Below are positions 42,201 through 50,343 of a stretch of DNA of 64,000 nt, piece by piece (the stretch's first letter is position 1; the number at the start of each line of letters is the position of its first letter). Under the pieces are notes generated by a model. That model had not been told where the DNA came from, did no database searches, and worked only from the letters and a program-made list of their open reading frames with translations. This DNA comes from Haloarcula amylolytica JCM 13557 (GTDB lineage Archaea > Halobacteriota > Halobacteria > Halobacteriales > Haloarculaceae), in NCBI RefSeq assembly GCF_000336615.1, contig NZ_AOLW01000015.1, forward strand, positions 249,971 to 313,970, given 5' to 3'. The position numbers and the translations under genes are program-made.

Positions 42201-42680
42201 CTATACGGTCGAGACCGTTGTCGAATAGGTGTCGGGAAGGCCCCCCGTCTCGGCCAGCTCAGCGATACATTCTTCGACGGACTCAGTTCGGCCTCTGTCG
42301 GCGAAGGGGGCAACCTGCACGAGGTCACCGCTCTCGTAGACTGCGAGGCAGACGGCCGGCATGACGAGTTCGCGGCGCTTCTCGCCCGTCGTCGAACTGT
42401 AACAGAGCCGGGTGTCGAAAAACGGCGCGAGGCAGACACCAGCCTCGCGGGCCCAGTCCGCAAACTCGTTGTACAGGTCCCGTTCAGTTCCATTACCGGA
42501 GCCCTGCAGCGGCACGCGCTTCTCCCACTCGACTGTGTCGACGTCGTCGAGTACGCCACGGCACACCAGCTCCTGTAGCTCACGTTCGATAGCGGTACAG
42601 CGTTTCTGTGACGGCGCTGGGAGGTCAGACCGGACGAACAGGGTCGCCCGACGACCGCCCGGAGCAGTAGAGCTGGACAT
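42201..42680 (-). CDS. HTH-type haloarchaeal protein, function unknown
   Basis: 159 residues. The N-terminal half has a helical, winged-helix-like pattern (RCTAIERELQELVCRGVLDDVDTVEWEKRV). The C-terminal half has strands and a conserved APFFDTRL and VMPAVCLAVYESGDLVQVAPF segment seen in small haloarchaeal HTH-domain proteins. No membrane helix. Possible DNA-binding regulator, targets unknown. Confidence 0.7.
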   Translation of the reverse strand: MSSSTAPGGRRATLFVRSDLPAPSQKRCTAIERELQELVCRGVLDDVDTVEWEKRVPLQGSGNGTERDLYNEFADWAREAGVCLAPFFDTRLCYSSTTGEKRRELVMPAVCLAVYESGDLVQVAPFADRGRTESVEECIAELAETGGLPDTYSTTVSTV

Positions 42681-42759
42681 CGGTATTCGTACCTAGCTCT
42701 GTGACATAATAAATCATTATGTTTGTAGAGATGAAAGTATCACACCGCGCTGAAGCTCT

Positions 42760-43344
42760 TTACTCCTCGTCGCTCCCCTCTCCGTCTTCGGTACCGGTGT
42801 CGTCCCTGTCTGGACCTTCGATATCGTCCTTTATCGACCGTAGTTCGGCGTCTACGTCCACTGGGACCTCAGTAACCTGGTCGGAGTCGACCTCCTCGCT
42901 CACCCCCGGTTCATCGGCTAATCTATCCTGGATCTGGCCACGCAACTGTTGGGCTTCCTGAATAAGCTCGCGGGCCTCTTCATCTTCCGGTGTCCCTTCG
43001 ACAGCCTGCTGGAGGTCGGTCAACGCACCGTCGAGGCGAGAGAGCGTGGCCCGACTCAGATCACTCGCACGCTGTCGCACCTCATCCGAGGCGGACCCGG
43101 TCGATGTCGGCCGGCCCTCGGCCATCCGGAGGGCTCGACGGAGTATCTTCAGCGCCTCGATGTTGGTCTTCAACACGAGAATAACCGCAGGAATGGTCAC
43201 GTCGCTGGTGAACCGGAGGAGTTCGCTCGGTGTCGGTGGCCGCGGCAGGCCGCTGTCGGTCGTGGGCTCGACCTCCGTCTCTAGTTCCTGTAGCGTCGTA
43301 ACGAGGTCCGTAATCAGGGCGGAAAGGTCGTCGTCCGAACTCAT
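42760..43344 (-). CDS. Acidic coiled-coil protein (DUF7547-like)
   Basis: 194 residues. An N-terminal helical segment is followed by a conserved GLPRPPTPSELLRFTSD motif (about residues 32-48), a hydrophobic helix (VTIPAVILVLKTNIEALKIL, 49-68) and long helices. The C-terminal 50 residues are almost entirely acidic and likely disordered. It resembles DUF7547 proteins of haloarchaea by recollection. Function unknown. Confidence 0.7.
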   Translation of the reverse strand: MSSDDDLSALITDLVTTLQELETEVEPTTDSGLPRPPTPSELLRFTSDVTIPAVILVLKTNIEALKILRRALRMAEGRPTSTGSASDEVRQRASDLSRATLSRLDGALTDLQQAVEGTPEDEEARELIQEAQQLRGQIQDRLADEPGVSEEVDSDQVTEVPVDVDAELRSIKDDIEGPDRDDTGTEDGEGSDEE

Positions 43345-43443
43345 ACCTCTCTCTTGTCGCCTCGGGTACTAAAGGCCGCGCCGTGTGGCCGGCCGGTTTC
43401 GTGTCGTCTCTGCCCCCGGTGTGGGGGCTGGCATCCACAGATG

Positions 43444-43459
43444 ATTAGGCCAACCAAAA
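43444..43459. promoter_or_regulatory. Degenerate iron box, distal (two mismatches)
   Basis: ATTAGGCCAACCAAAA matches TTTAGG-N4-CCTAAA at 10 of 12 fixed positions, 26 bases upstream of a closer copy. It flanks the TATA-like CTTTTAG on its upstream side. Confidence 0.4.
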
Positions 43460-43469
43460 TCCTTTTAGC

Positions 43470-43485
43470 TTTAGGGGTGCCTAAC
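43470..43485. promoter_or_regulatory. Iron box at the 49-codon gene (one mismatch)
   Basis: TTTAGGGGTGCCTAAC matches at 11 of 12 fixed positions and lies 8-23 bases before ATG 43493, directly after the TATA-like element (about 43462-43468). Position fits repression. Confidence 0.55.
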
Positions 43486-43492
43486 TCAGGTA

Positions 43493-43642
43493 ATGCCATC
43501 ACAGACGGACGATGTCGAGGCCTCCGAGGACCGCCCGGACGTAGCAGCACTGGACAGCGGTGCTGACAGAACCGTGTTTACCGAAGACGGGAACCGAGAC
43601 GGCTGGATTTCGACCGACGTCACCGTCGAGCTCCGACGGTAG
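43493..43642 (+). CDS. 49-residue protein under iron-box control
   Basis: A short gene of 49 codons from ATG 43493 to TAG 43640-43642. The product is acidic and ends in a small strand-rich segment (TVFTEDGNRDGWISTDVTVELRR, residues 27-49). It resembles the short haloarchaeal proteins ending in a GWI-type motif. Two iron boxes and a TATA element at the expected spacing precede it, and the iron-storage gene dpsA is its convergent neighbour. A role in iron homeostasis is inferred from the promoter only. Confidence 0.65.
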   Translation: MPSQTDDVEASEDRPDVAALDSGADRTVFTEDGNRDGWISTDVTVELRR

Positions 43643-43777
43643 TCCGTTCGTCCGCCCCGCGTTTCTCTTTCCTCTGACTCCTGAGTTACTTTCTTCACAG
43701 GCGGGTCTCTCCACGATATGAACTGGGTAGCGACGCTACCAGTACCAGAAAATTCGGGAGAAGGCGGTGGGCCGACG

Positions 43778-44317
43778 TTAGTCCAAGACGAGCGTGTCGT
43801 CTTCGAGGTAGTGCTCGATGTGGTGGGCGTCTTCCTCGGTCTGCACGATGATTTCCCGGAGGATCTGCGCCGTCGCGTGGTCACCGAGGTTCTCCGCAAG
43901 GTCGATGTGATCACGGAGCGACTCGATGATGTCGCCGTACATCTCGAGGTCGTTTTCGAGCGACGTCCGGATGTCGTACACGTCCTGTCCTTCCGGTTCT
44001 ACCGACGCGTGCTCTTCCTGTGCCTTGCCGCCAGCGACGGGCGTGCCACCGAGGGCCTGGGCCCGCTCCGCGAGTTCGTCGGCTGCCTCTTCGGCGTTGC
44101 CGGCGGCGTCGCCGAGGAACAGGTGGAGGTCGCGGAACTCGGCACCCTCGACGTTCCAGTGGTGCTTCTTGACCTGATGGTACAGTGTGTACGTGTCCGC
44201 AAGGTCCTGATTCAGCGCGTTGATAACCTGCTCGGACTTCTCTTTGTCGAGGCGGAGTTCGTTCTCTTCGACTTCCCCGAACTCGCGTCGGACGTGCTCT
44301 TGTGTTGCCATAGTCAT
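43778..44317 (-). CDS. dpsA: DpsA ferritin-like iron storage / DNA protection protein
   Basis: 179 residues from ATG 44317; ATG 44311 is the alternative. A TATA box (TTTAA, 44341-44346) centred 27 bases away favours 44317 as a leaderless start. Ferroxidase residues can be followed in the dimer-interface motifs YHQVKKHHWNVEGAEFRDLHLF (His and Asp/Glu, residues about 45-65) and DDAHHIEHYLEDD near the end, as in Halobacterium DpsA. It oxidises Fe2+ with peroxide and stores ferric iron. Placement beside the iron-box gene fits iron and oxidative stress control. Confidence 0.92.
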   Translation of the reverse strand: MTMATQEHVRREFGEVEENELRLDKEKSEQVINALNQDLADTYTLYHQVKKHHWNVEGAEFRDLHLFLGDAAGNAEEAADELAERAQALGGTPVAGGKAQEEHASVEPEGQDVYDIRTSLENDLEMYGDIIESLRDHIDLAENLGDHATAQILREIIVQTEEDAHHIEHYLEDDTLVLD

Positions 44318-44488
44318 CTTATTGTACAGGGGGAAGCCACTTAAAGATTGTTTTGTGAAAATATGTTTTCGGGAACCCAAAAAATATGTTCTAAGATAGA
44401 ATGGCTGGTTACCTGAACAGAAATATTATCCGCTGATACCAACCCTCGCTCGAGTCAGCACTCTGCGCTTGATATAAAAGGGATAGGA

Positions 44489-44878
44489 CTACTCCGACGA
44501 CGGCCGGGAAACGACGAGAGCGACGGTGTCCTCGTCGATTGCGCTGCTGTCGACCGCTGTCTCACGGAGGACTTGCTCCTGATGGACTGCGACGACCGCG
44601 GCGAGGAGGTAGTCGTCCAGACCGAGATGTGCGCCGTACTCTTCCCAGACAGTTTCTCTGACCGCGATAAAGAACGTCTCGGGCGTGCGGCGTAGCACTG
44701 CGTCGTCGAACCGCTTTCGCCACTCGTAGACGAGGTCCTCGACACCGGGATTGTCACGCATCGTTTGCTGGTGGTCAGCGAGCGCGGTTCGCAACTGTTC
44801 CTCGTCGACGCTGTTTGCCCCTGCGACTCCACGGACCACTTCGTCGTCGAACGGTGCTAAGAGCGCTACGTCAGTCAT
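44489..44878 (-). CDS. Conserved haloarchaeal protein of unknown function
   Basis: 129 residues, acidic, all helical by appearance, with no signal or membrane segment. Conserved-looking stretches are LLAPFDDEVVRGVAG (N terminus), DNPGVEDLVYEWRKRF near 40 and VWEEYGAHLGLDDYLLAAVVAVH near 80. Related proteins appear common in haloarchaea. Neighbours are dpsA on one side and the divergent acetyl-CoA synthetase on the other. No function assigned. Confidence 0.72.
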   Translation of the reverse strand: MTDVALLAPFDDEVVRGVAGANSVDEEQLRTALADHQQTMRDNPGVEDLVYEWRKRFDDAVLRRTPETFFIAVRETVWEEYGAHLGLDDYLLAAVVAVHQEQVLRETAVDSSAIDEDTVALVVSRPSSE

Positions 44879-45011
44879 CGGACGTCGCTACGGGGGTGAC
44901 GAACAAAAACACCGTCACACCGAAATCGCGGTAATGAATCGTCTAGATTCCCGCTTGTTGGGAGTTCCCCACATCTATATTCGGGCCCCCCTGTAACCAC
45001 CGAGTAGAGGC

Positions 45012-47117
45012 ATGGGACGATTATCGACGTTGTTTGCGCCGGAACGTGTCGCAGTGGTCGGGGCGACCGATTCGGAGGGGTCCGTCGGTCACGCGGTCAC
45101 CACGAACCTGCTCGATTCGTTTGCAGGGGAGGTCGTGGCCGTAAACCCGAACAAAGAGACAGTGCTTGGATTGCCGTGTTACGACAACCTCGCCGGCCTG
45201 GAAGACCCCGGGACGGTCGACGTGGCTGTCGTCGTCGTGCCGCCGACGGTGGCGGTCGACGTCATCGAGAACGCCGGGGAAGCGGGTATCGAAAACGTCG
45301 TCGTCATCACTGCCGGGTTCGGTGAGACCGGCAGTGATGGGGCCGAACGCGAGCAGCGGCTCCGCGAGGCGGCCAGCAAATACGACCTGAATCTGGTCGG
45401 CCCGAACAGCCTCGGCGTGATGTCGACCCCCGTCGGGCTCAACGCCACTTTCGGCAATGAGATGGCCAGCGACGGCGACATCTCCTTTATGAGCCAGTCG
45501 GGCGCGTTCATCACCGCCGTGCTGGACTGGGCCGCCGAGCGCGATGTCGGCTTCAAAGACATCGTCTCGCTCGGGAACAAAGCGGTGCTAGACGAGAGCG
45601 ATTTCGTCGCCGAGTGGGGCGACGACCCCGATACCGACGTCATTCTGGGCTATCTGGAGGACATCAACGACGGGTCGTCGTTCGTACAGACAGCCCGTGA
45701 AGTGACACAGGACACGCCGATTGTCCTCGTCAAGTCCGGTCGCACGGACGCGGGTGCGAGCGCGGCGGCCTCCCACACCGGTGCGATGGCCGGATCGGAG
45801 CGGGCCTACGAGGCCGGCCTCGACAAGGCTGGGACGCTCCGCGTCGAATCCGTACAGGAACTGTTCGACTACGCCCAGATTCTCGCCGGCCAACCGCTCC
45901 CGGACGGGGACGAAATCGCCATCGTCACGAACGCCGGCGGCCCCGGCGTGATGACGACCGACGCCGTCGGCGACTCGGACCTGCAACTCGCGCAGTTCGG
46001 CGACGAGACGTTCTCCCGGCTCCGCGAGGAGATGCCCGAGGAAGCCAACATCTACAACCCGGTCGACATCATCGGGGACGCTCCCGCGGAGCGCTTCGAA
46101 ACGGCGCTTGAAACGGTACTTGCGGACGACAGCGTCTCGATGGCCGTCGTCGTCGCCTGTCCGACGGCAGTGCTTTCCTTCGAGGAACTCTCGGAACGGG
46201 TCGTCGAACAGCAGGAGCGGTTCGAGAAACCCGTCGCGGCGACGCTGATGGGCGGGAAGTCAGTCGACGCCGGTGCGAACGTCCTGAGCGAGGCGGGCGT
46301 GCCGAACTACTTCGATCCGGCCCGCGCGGTCGGGAGTCTGGACGCTCTCAGACGCTATCGGGAGATCAGGGCGACCGAGTACGAGGAGCCGACGACGTTC
46401 GACGTAGACCGCGAGCGGGCCCGCGAGATACTCGAATCCGGTGCCCGCCGCGGGTCGAACCGGCTCGGCGTGGAAGCGATGGACCTGCTCGACGCGTATG
46501 GGATTCCGACACCGCAGGGCGATGTCGTCTCCTCGCCCGTCGAAGCGGAGGCTATCGCCGAGGAGATCGGCGACGACGTGGTGATGAAAATCGTCAGCCC
46601 GGACATCCTGCACAAGTCGGACATCGGCGGCGTCGAGGTCGGTGTCCCCGTCGAAGACGTCCGGGACACCTACGAGGACCTCGTCGTCAGGGCGCGCAAC
46701 TACCAGGAGGATGCGACAATTCTCGGCGTTCAGGTACAGGAGATGGTCGACCTCGACAACGGCGTCGAGACGATCCTCGGGATGAACCGCGACCCGCAGT
46801 TCGGGCCGCTGCTGTTGTTCGGCCTCGGCGGTATTTTCGTCGAGGTGCTCGAAGACAACACTGTCAGTGTCGCCCCCGTCAGCGAGAACGAGGCGAAAGG
46901 GATGCTCGACGACATCGACTCCGCACCGCTGTTGCGCGGTGCGAGAGGCCGCGACCCCGTCGACGAAGCGACGCTGGTGGAAACCATCCAGCGGCTCTCG
47001 CAACTCGTCACTGACTTCCCCGCTATCGTCGAACTGGACATCAACCCCCTCGTCGCGACGCCCGACGGGGTGCAGGCGGTCGACCTGCGACTCACCCTCG
47101 ACCAGGAGAAACTATGA
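45012..47117 (+). CDS. acd: ADP-forming acetate-CoA ligase (alpha-beta fusion)
   Basis: 701 residues. The CoA-binding and succinyl-CoA-ligase-like alpha part (1-450) carries the phosphorylated His in AAASHTGAMAG near residue 255. The ATP-grasp beta part (about 480-701) includes HKSDIGGVEVG and ELDINPLV. The enzyme makes ATP, acetate and CoA from acetyl-CoA, ADP and phosphate, the archaeal overflow route. Single-chain fusion is usual in haloarchaea. Its stop overlaps the next start by four bases, so the pair is coupled. Confidence 0.92.
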   Translation: MGRLSTLFAPERVAVVGATDSEGSVGHAVTTNLLDSFAGEVVAVNPNKETVLGLPCYDNLAGLEDPGTVDVAVVVVPPTVAVDVIENAGEAGIENVVVITAGFGETGSDGAEREQRLREAASKYDLNLVGPNSLGVMSTPVGLNATFGNEMASDGDISFMSQSGAFITAVLDWAAERDVGFKDIVSLGNKAVLDESDFVAEWGDDPDTDVILGYLEDINDGSSFVQTAREVTQDTPIVLVKSGRTDAGASAAASHTGAMAGSERAYEAGLDKAGTLRVESVQELFDYAQILAGQPLPDGDEIAIVTNAGGPGVMTTDAVGDSDLQLAQFGDETFSRLREEMPEEANIYNPVDIIGDAPAERFETALETVLADDSVSMAVVVACPTAVLSFEELSERVVEQQERFEKPVAATLMGGKSVDAGANVLSEAGVPNYFDPARAVGSLDALRRYREIRATEYEEPTTFDVDRERAREILESGARRGSNRLGVEAMDLLDAYGIPTPQGDVVSSPVEAEAIAEEIGDDVVMKIVSPDILHKSDIGGVEVGVPVEDVRDTYEDLVVRARNYQEDATILGVQVQEMVDLDNGVETILGMNRDPQFGPLLLFGLGGIFVEVLEDNTVSVAPVSENEAKGMLDDIDSAPLLRGARGRDPVDEATLVETIQRLSQLVTDFPAIVELDINPLVATPDGVQAVDLRLTLDQEKL

Positions 47118-48190
47118 CCGACACGAACACGCTACTCGTCACGTCACTGGAGGAAGGTATCGGCAAGACGGCTATCACGCTCGCGCTAGCGACGCGTGCC
47201 CACGACGCGGGCTACGACGTCGGCTACATGAAGCCCAAGGGGACGCGCCTGCGGAGCGCGGTCGGCAAGACGCGGGACGAGGACCCGATGCTCGCCCGCG
47301 AACTGCTCGATCTGGAGACCGACCTCCACGACATGGAACCCATCGTCTACTCGCCGACGTTTATTCAAGAAGCCATCCGCGGGCGTGAGGACCCGGACGA
47401 CCTCCGCAAGCGACTGCAAGAGGGCATCGAGACGTGTTCAGAGGGGACCGACCTGCTCCTCGTCGAGGGGAGTAGCGACCTGACGACCGGCAGTATCGTC
47501 GACCTCACGGACATCGATATCGCGGAACTGCTCGACGCCCGCGTGCTGTTAGTCACCGGCTACGATACGCCCAGTGATACGGACGAGATTCTGTCCGCGG
47601 CCCGGGCGATCGGTGATCGGCTCGACGGCGTCCTGTTCAACGGCGTCACCGACGCGACGGTGGACGAACTCGCCGACGACGTGGTTCCGTTCCTCGAAGG
47701 CGAGGGGATTCCAGTCCACGGCATTCTGCCGCGTGACCGCTCGCTCGCCGGCGTCACCGTTGCCGACCTCGCCCGGAACCTCGGCGCGGACATCCTCACT
47801 GGCGATGCCAACACCGACGTCCACGTCGAGCGGTTCAGCGTCGGTGCGATGAGCGGGAGCAGCGCACTCGAACGCTTCCGGCGGACGCGCGATGCCGTCG
47901 TCGTCACCGGCGGCGACCGCTCGGAGGTCCAGACCGCTGCTCTCGAAGCGTCCGGTATCAAGGCGCTACTCCTCACGGGTGGGTTCCAGCCCGCCAGTGC
48001 GGTCATCGGACAGGCGGCCGAGAAAAACGTCCCAGTGCTGTCAGTCCAGTCGGACACGCGGACGACGATAGACAGGGTCGAGGAGGTTCTCCGGACCGGC
48101 CAGACGCGCAACGAGGCAACAGTCGACCGTATGCAGTCGCTACTGGACGACGGTGTCGATATCGAGGCGCTGCTGTCAATCGATCTGTAG
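47114..48190 (+). CDS. BioD-like P-loop / DRTGG-domain protein (phosphotransacetylase-family annotation)
   Basis: 358 residues. An N-terminal P-loop variant (TSLEEGIGKTAITLALA) and KPKG loop place the first 200 residues in the dethiobiotin-synthase-like ATPases. The C-terminal 130 residues are a DRTGG-type domain (VVVTGGDRSEVQ, LLLTGGFQPASAVI). Such proteins match the N-terminal region of bacterial Pta, but lack the transacetylase domain, so the common name phosphotransacetylase is misleading. Coupling to ADP-forming acetyl-CoA synthetase suggests a regulatory or chaperone role in acetate metabolism. Confidence 0.82.
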   Translation: MTDTNTLLVTSLEEGIGKTAITLALATRAHDAGYDVGYMKPKGTRLRSAVGKTRDEDPMLARELLDLETDLHDMEPIVYSPTFIQEAIRGREDPDDLRKRLQEGIETCSEGTDLLLVEGSSDLTTGSIVDLTDIDIAELLDARVLLVTGYDTPSDTDEILSAARAIGDRLDGVLFNGVTDATVDELADDVVPFLEGEGIPVHGILPRDRSLAGVTVADLARNLGADILTGDANTDVHVERFSVGAMSGSSALERFRRTRDAVVVTGGDRSEVQTAALEASGIKALLLTGGFQPASAVIGQAAEKNVPVLSVQSDTRTTIDRVEEVLRTGQTRNEATVDRMQSLLDDGVDIEALLSIDL

Positions 48191-48308
48191 CACCGTCGTT
48201 TCGGCTGGGCAGTAGTCCGTTCCTAACGGAACATGGCCCCGCGCTAGGGCGAAACCTCCACATGAAACGTGCCTTACTATTTTAGTGGTTGGTAGTCAAG
48301 TATCAGAT

Positions 48309-48356
48309 GGAGCCTTACCGGCTCCGTAGTGTCACACGACGGGGGTTTGCCCCCGT
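48309..48356. terminator. Two tandem hairpins between convergent genes
   Basis: GGAGCC...GGCTCC (about 48309-48325) and a perfect stem ACGGGGG-TTTG-CCCCCGT (48339-48356), followed by CTATCCCCTTT. They lie in the 198-base gap between two converging operons. A bidirectional terminator is the simplest reading. A short structured RNA is possible. Confidence 0.4.
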
Positions 48357-48388
48357 TCTATCCCCTTTGCTCGGCCACGTATGGACAG

Positions 48389-49123
48389 CTACTGGTCGAT
48401 AGCTGGCCGTACCACCGACTGCGGGAGATCTGTGCTGATCCCCGAAATCACGCTGTCTGACGACTCGACGTCCAGCGGCGGAACGGGCCAGACGGAGCAT
48501 CCGGTCATCCGCTCGATAACGTTCGGATTCGTTCGCTCTGCGGTCGTCGCGCCTTCGTACTCGTTGAGAACGACACCGACGACCGGCACGCCTCTCTGAC
48601 GGAGCGCCTGCACCGTCAGCGCCGTGTGATTGAGCGTTCCGAGCCCCGAACGGGCGACGACCAGCGCGGGAAGCCCGACATCCGAAACGAGGTCGATGAC
48701 CTCCCGTCCGTCCGCGAGTGGGACGCGCAGGCCGCCGATACCCTCGACGACAGCCGTCTCGCTTCCTGCCACGACATCGGCGACCCCGTCGCGGATCGAC
48801 TCGTAGGAAAGCGTGACGTCGTCGTTTGATTCCTTCGCAGCTACGTCCGGTGCCAGCGGTGGCGACAACCACTTCAGACAGACCGCGGCCTCGGTCGTAC
48901 CGCAGACGGACTGGACGAACGCCGCGTCGTCATCGGGCGGATGCCCGGTCTGGCAGGGTTTGACGGCGACTGCTTCGGTCCCCTGCTCCCGCAGCCAGCC
49001 CGTCAGCCCGGCGGTCACGACCGTCTTGCCGACGCCGGTGTCGGTGCCGACGACGAACACACCGTCCTCGGCGATGTGGCCGGTCTCGCGGTCAGGGCCC
49101 GAATCCTCGCTCGTATCGCTCAT
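48389..49123 (-). CDS. bioD: Dethiobiotin synthase
   Basis: 244 residues from ATG 49123, whose ATGA overlaps the bioF stop (49120-49122); the longer open frame upstream lies within bioF. The P-loop GTDTGVGKTVV is at residues about 24-34, and the EGIGGLRVPL loop near 125 and a KPCQTGHP loop near 55 complete the active site. It carboxylates diaminopelargonic acid to dethiobiotin using ATP and CO2. Last gene of the biotin operon. Confidence 0.93.
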   Translation of the reverse strand: MSDTSEDSGPDRETGHIAEDGVFVVGTDTGVGKTVVTAGLTGWLREQGTEAVAVKPCQTGHPPDDDAAFVQSVCGTTEAAVCLKWLSPPLAPDVAAKESNDDVTLSYESIRDGVADVVAGSETAVVEGIGGLRVPLADGREVIDLVSDVGLPALVVARSGLGTLNHTALTVQALRQRGVPVVGVVLNEYEGATTAERTNPNVIERMTGCSVWPVPPLDVESSDSVISGISTDLPQSVVRPAIDQ

Positions 49124-50322
49124 AGCACGCCCACCTCTGTGCCGGCGGTTCGGAAGGCGTCGAGACACTGCGCGATGTCGTCGGCGGTGTGTGTCGCCAT
49201 CGGCGCGACCCGGATACGAGCGGTCCCTTCGGGTACCGTCGGTGGCCGGATCGCAGGGGCGACGATACCGTGGTCGCGCAGTCTATCGGCCAGTTCCAGC
49301 GCGTCCCCGCGGTCACCGACGACGACCGGGAGGATATGCGTCTCGCCGAGCACCTCGTAGCCCATCGTCTCCAGCCCGTCCCGGAGGGTGGCGACAGTGT
49401 CCCAGAGTTCTGTCGCGCGGTCGGTCTCGCGAGCGATTCGCAGCGCTTCGCGGGCCGCCGCGGCGTTCGGTGGGGATAGCCCGGTCGAGAAGACGAACGA
49501 CCGGGCGGCGTTCAGCAGATACTCGATAAGCGTCTCGTCGCCGGCGATATAGCCGCCCTGGCTCGCCAATGCCTTCGAGAGCGTGCCCAACTGCACGTCG
49601 ACGCGGTCGCTCAGCCCCTCGCGTTGTACGACGCCACCGCCGCTGTCGCCGAACAGTCCTGTCGCGTGGGCCTCGTCCACCATCAGCGACGCGCCGTACT
49701 CGTCGGTTGCGTCACAGATGGCTGATAGCGCCGCGATATCCCCGTCCATCGAGAACACGGAGTCAGTGACGACGAGCCACTGTTCGTCCCCGGGCGCGTC
49801 CGCCGCTCGCCGTTCCATTTTCGCACGTAGGTCGTCGGCGTCGCAGTGGTCGTACACCACCGTCTCGCTCGCTCCGACGCGACAGCCGTCGATAATCGAG
49901 GCGTGGTTCAGTTCGTCCGAAAAGACGACATCCGGGGCCAGCGCGTCGATTGTTCCAATATTGGCCGCGTATCCCGACGAGAACACCAACGCTCGCTCGG
50001 CCCCTTTCGAGGCTGCGAGGTCACGTTCCAGCGCCCGGTGGACCTGCGTGTCACCGGTGACCAGCCGCGAAGCCCCTGCGCCGGTGCCGACGGTCCGTGC
50101 GCCCAGTTCCGCCGCTCGCTGGACCCGGCTGTCGTCAGCCAGCCCGAGGTAGTTGTTCGAGGCGAAGACGACGGCTTCGTCGCCGAACGCCGGTGGTTCG
50201 CCTTTCGGGTCGTCGGCAAAGCGGGTCCGCGCCGAGACGGACTCGGCGACTTCCAGATGCCGGCGGAGGTTCTGTGCGTCGCGCTGTTCGAGTCGGTCGT
50301 TCAAATCGAAGCCGTGAGTCAT
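49120..50322 (-). CDS. bioF: 8-amino-7-oxononanoate synthase
   Basis: 400 residues, fold-type I PLP enzyme. The PLP lysine lies in GTLSKALASQGG near residue 245, with the DEAHATG motif near 210 and SNNYLGL near 54. It condenses pimeloyl thioester with alanine, releasing CO2. It follows the BioU-like gene by 21 bases and overlaps bioD by four. Confidence 0.93.
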   Translation of the reverse strand: MTHGFDLNDRLEQRDAQNLRRHLEVAESVSARTRFADDPKGEPPAFGDEAVVFASNNYLGLADDSRVQRAAELGARTVGTGAGASRLVTGDTQVHRALERDLAASKGAERALVFSSGYAANIGTIDALAPDVVFSDELNHASIIDGCRVGASETVVYDHCDADDLRAKMERRAADAPGDEQWLVVTDSVFSMDGDIAALSAICDATDEYGASLMVDEAHATGLFGDSGGGVVQREGLSDRVDVQLGTLSKALASQGGYIAGDETLIEYLLNAARSFVFSTGLSPPNAAAAREALRIARETDRATELWDTVATLRDGLETMGYEVLGETHILPVVVGDRGDALELADRLRDHGIVAPAIRPPTVPEGTARIRVAPMATHTADDIAQCLDAFRTAGTEVGVL

Positions 50323-50343
50323 GAAGAGGAGAATCGGGCGGTC

